A program made the position numbers and the translations under genes. Source: Scatosoma sp045660225 (lineage in GTDB: Bacteria; Bacillota; Clostridia; Christensenellales; Borkfalkiaceae). Taken from it: a stretch of 14,184 nucleotides of DNA. The stretch is taken from positions 1 through 14,184 of the forward strand of contig JAZRDK010000118.1 in NCBI GenBank assembly GCA_045660225.1, read 5' to 3'. The notes beneath the pieces are model-generated. The model had not been told where the DNA came from. It searched no databases and was given only the letters and a program-made list of their open reading frames with translations. This document shows positions 13,260 through 14,184 of this stretch, in pieces; position 1 is the stretch's first letter, and the number at the start of each line of letters is the position of its first letter.

Positions 13260-13840
13260 AATCCGTGCTCCTTAATTCCTTGAATATGTTTTGCCGTGCC
13301 GTAACCCTTGTTCGATTCGAAATCGTAATAAGGGTATTCCTTCGCGTACTCGTCCATCATCGCGTCCCTATGTACCTTGGCAACGATACTCGCCGAGCCG
13401 ATGGAATAGGACAACGCGTCGCCGTGCACGATACTACGTTGCGGAAAGTCAATATTCAGCGTCATATTCCCGTCCGTAAGTACCATATCCGGCGCAATGC
13501 TTAAACTTTCAAGCGCCTGTTTCATACCCAGTTTCGTCGCTTCTAAAATATTGATTTCATCGATGACTTTTTCGCTAATCTCGACCACGGTATAGGCAAT
13601 GGCGCGTTTTTTAATTTCTTCCGCCAACGCTTCGCGTTTTTTTGCGGACAACTTTTTACTGTCGTCCACACCCACGATAATCGACGCTTCGTCTAAGGGC
13701 ATAATCACCGCCGAGCAAACGACGGGCCCTGCCAACGGCCCCCTGCCCACTTCGTCCACGCCTGCAATATATCGATATCCCTTTTCCAAAAGCGCGCGCT
13801 CGTATCTCAGCTTTTCGTTTGCGTCCCAAACTTTTTTCAT
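13220..13840 (-). CDS. rnhB: Ribonuclease HII
   Basis: A 206-residue RNase HII that cuts RNA in RNA-DNA hybrids and starts removal of misincorporated ribonucleotides. Motifs are IAGVDEVGRGPLAGPVV (25-41, catalytic Asp29 and Glu30), DDSKKLSAKKRE (59-70), TDGN with Asp123, and SASIVAKVHRDAMM with Asp159, completing the DEDD set. The ending SNKGYGTAKHIQGIKEHGLCPIHRR is typical. ATG at 13840 is preferred because AAGGGG lies eight bases upstream; an in-frame GTG at 13846 is too close to it. It follows rbgA by 12 bases, the same order as ylqF-rnhB in Bacillus. Confidence 0.97.
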   Translation of the reverse strand: MKKVWDANEKLRYERALLEKGYRYIAGVDEVGRGPLAGPVVCSAVIMPLDEASIIVGVDDSKKLSAKKREALAEEIKKRAIAYTVVEISEKVIDEINILEATKLGMKQALESLSIAPDMVLTDGNMTLNIDFPQRSIVHGDALSYSIGSASIVAKVHRDAMMDEYAKEYPYYDFESNKGYGTAKHIQGIKEHGLCPIHRRTFTKKF

Positions 13841-13852
13841 TGTCACAGCCCC

Positions 13853-14184
13853 TTAAAATTCAAAATCAGGATAATCCTTCGCACTTTCTAAGCAAATTTT
13901 GCCGATTCTTCCTTTTCTAAAATCGTCGATAATCGCCTTTGCGCCACGCTCGTAATCGTATTCGCCACCACGGAAAATAAAGCCCCTACGTTTGCAAACC
14001 GCTTCGTACATACCAAGCTTTTCGGAAAAATCCGTGATACCGTAGCGTTCGGTCAAGCATTGCGGATAAAGCTGAGCAAGTTCGCCCAATAGTTCCAACG
14101 CGACGTCGTCCATATCCAAAATATCGTCGTTGATACTGCCGATATACGCCAAATGTCGCGCGTGGTATTGATTGTCGAAAGACG
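13853..14184 (-). CDS. rbgA: Ribosome biogenesis GTPase RbgA, C-terminal part (5' end outside window)
   Basis: The last ~110 codons of an open frame that continues past the window edge. A TTG at 14152 is not the start: the frame is open upstream and encodes SFDNQYHARH, equivalent to the stretch after the G3 DTPG motif of RbgA. The visible part is the C-terminal helical domain: HLAYIGSINDDILDMDDVA, YPQCLTERYGI, and GGEYDYERGAKAIIDDFRKGRIGKICLE, matching YlqF/RbgA of Bacillus. RbgA promotes a late step of 50S ribosome assembly. The GTPase motifs, which would confirm it directly, lie outside. Its position before rnhB supports the call. Confidence 0.92.
   Translation of the reverse strand, partial: SFDNQYHARHLAYIGSINDDILDMDDVALELLGELAQLYPQCLTERYGITDFSEKLGMYEAVCKRRGFIFRGGEYDYERGAKAIIDDFRKGRIGKICLESAKDYPDFEF

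Noticed and set aside
14150..14152. TTG at 14152 as the start of a small separate gene
   Set aside because: The frame is open upstream to the window edge and the upstream residues match the RbgA family, so the gene is truncated by the window, not short.

Overview
The window reads as chromosomal DNA from a low-to-mid GC, endospore-forming member of the Firmicutes (Bacillota), most likely a Clostridia-type lineage. The main evidence is the cluster spoIIGA-sigE-sigG-ylmC, an FMN riboswitch in front of ribU, and canonical sigma-A promoters. I cannot place it more finely. All 16 recognisable genes lie on the minus strand, so transcription runs from high to low coordinates; long plus-strand ORFs are antisense shadows.

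In transcription order: (1) 14184-12897, the 3' end of rbgA (ribosome GTPase), rnhB and yraN, closed by a hairpin terminator. (2) 12795-10048, spoIIGA, sigE, sigG and ylmC: the sigma-E processing protease, pro-sigma-E, the forespore factor sigma-G and a PRC-barrel sporulation protein. sigG carries a sigma-F/G-like promoter and a hairpin over its ribosome binding site; the block ends in a strong terminator. (3) 9990-7625, an OmpR-family response regulator and sensor histidine kinase behind a TTGACA-17-TATACT promoter whose start site sits in a 9+9 bp inverted repeat. (4) 7644-6759, a consensus promoter rooted in the kinase 3' end, an FMN riboswitch with terminator, and the riboflavin transporter subunit ribU. 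(5) 6739-1701, a tight run of tsaE, tsaB, rimI, an alpha/beta hydrolase, a membrane-anchored MurF-like ligase and ddl, apparently starting from a promoter so close to tsaE that its mRNA should be leaderless. (6) 1619-277, obg on its own promoter.

Positions 1-280 hold no convincing gene. They contain an unrecognised compound repeat: a unit of about 133 bp in one full copy, a partial copy ending exactly at the obg stop codon, and a shortened copy that looks like a deletion between two ACTTA motifs. This is the least explained part of the window.

Functionally the region mixes housekeeping (t6A tRNA modification, ribosome assembly, D-Ala-D-Ala peptidoglycan branch, riboflavin uptake) with core sporulation control. 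The points most worth testing are the left-edge repeat, the membrane-embedded MurF lacking the usual UDP-substrate domain, the leaderless tsaE start, and the sigG leader.
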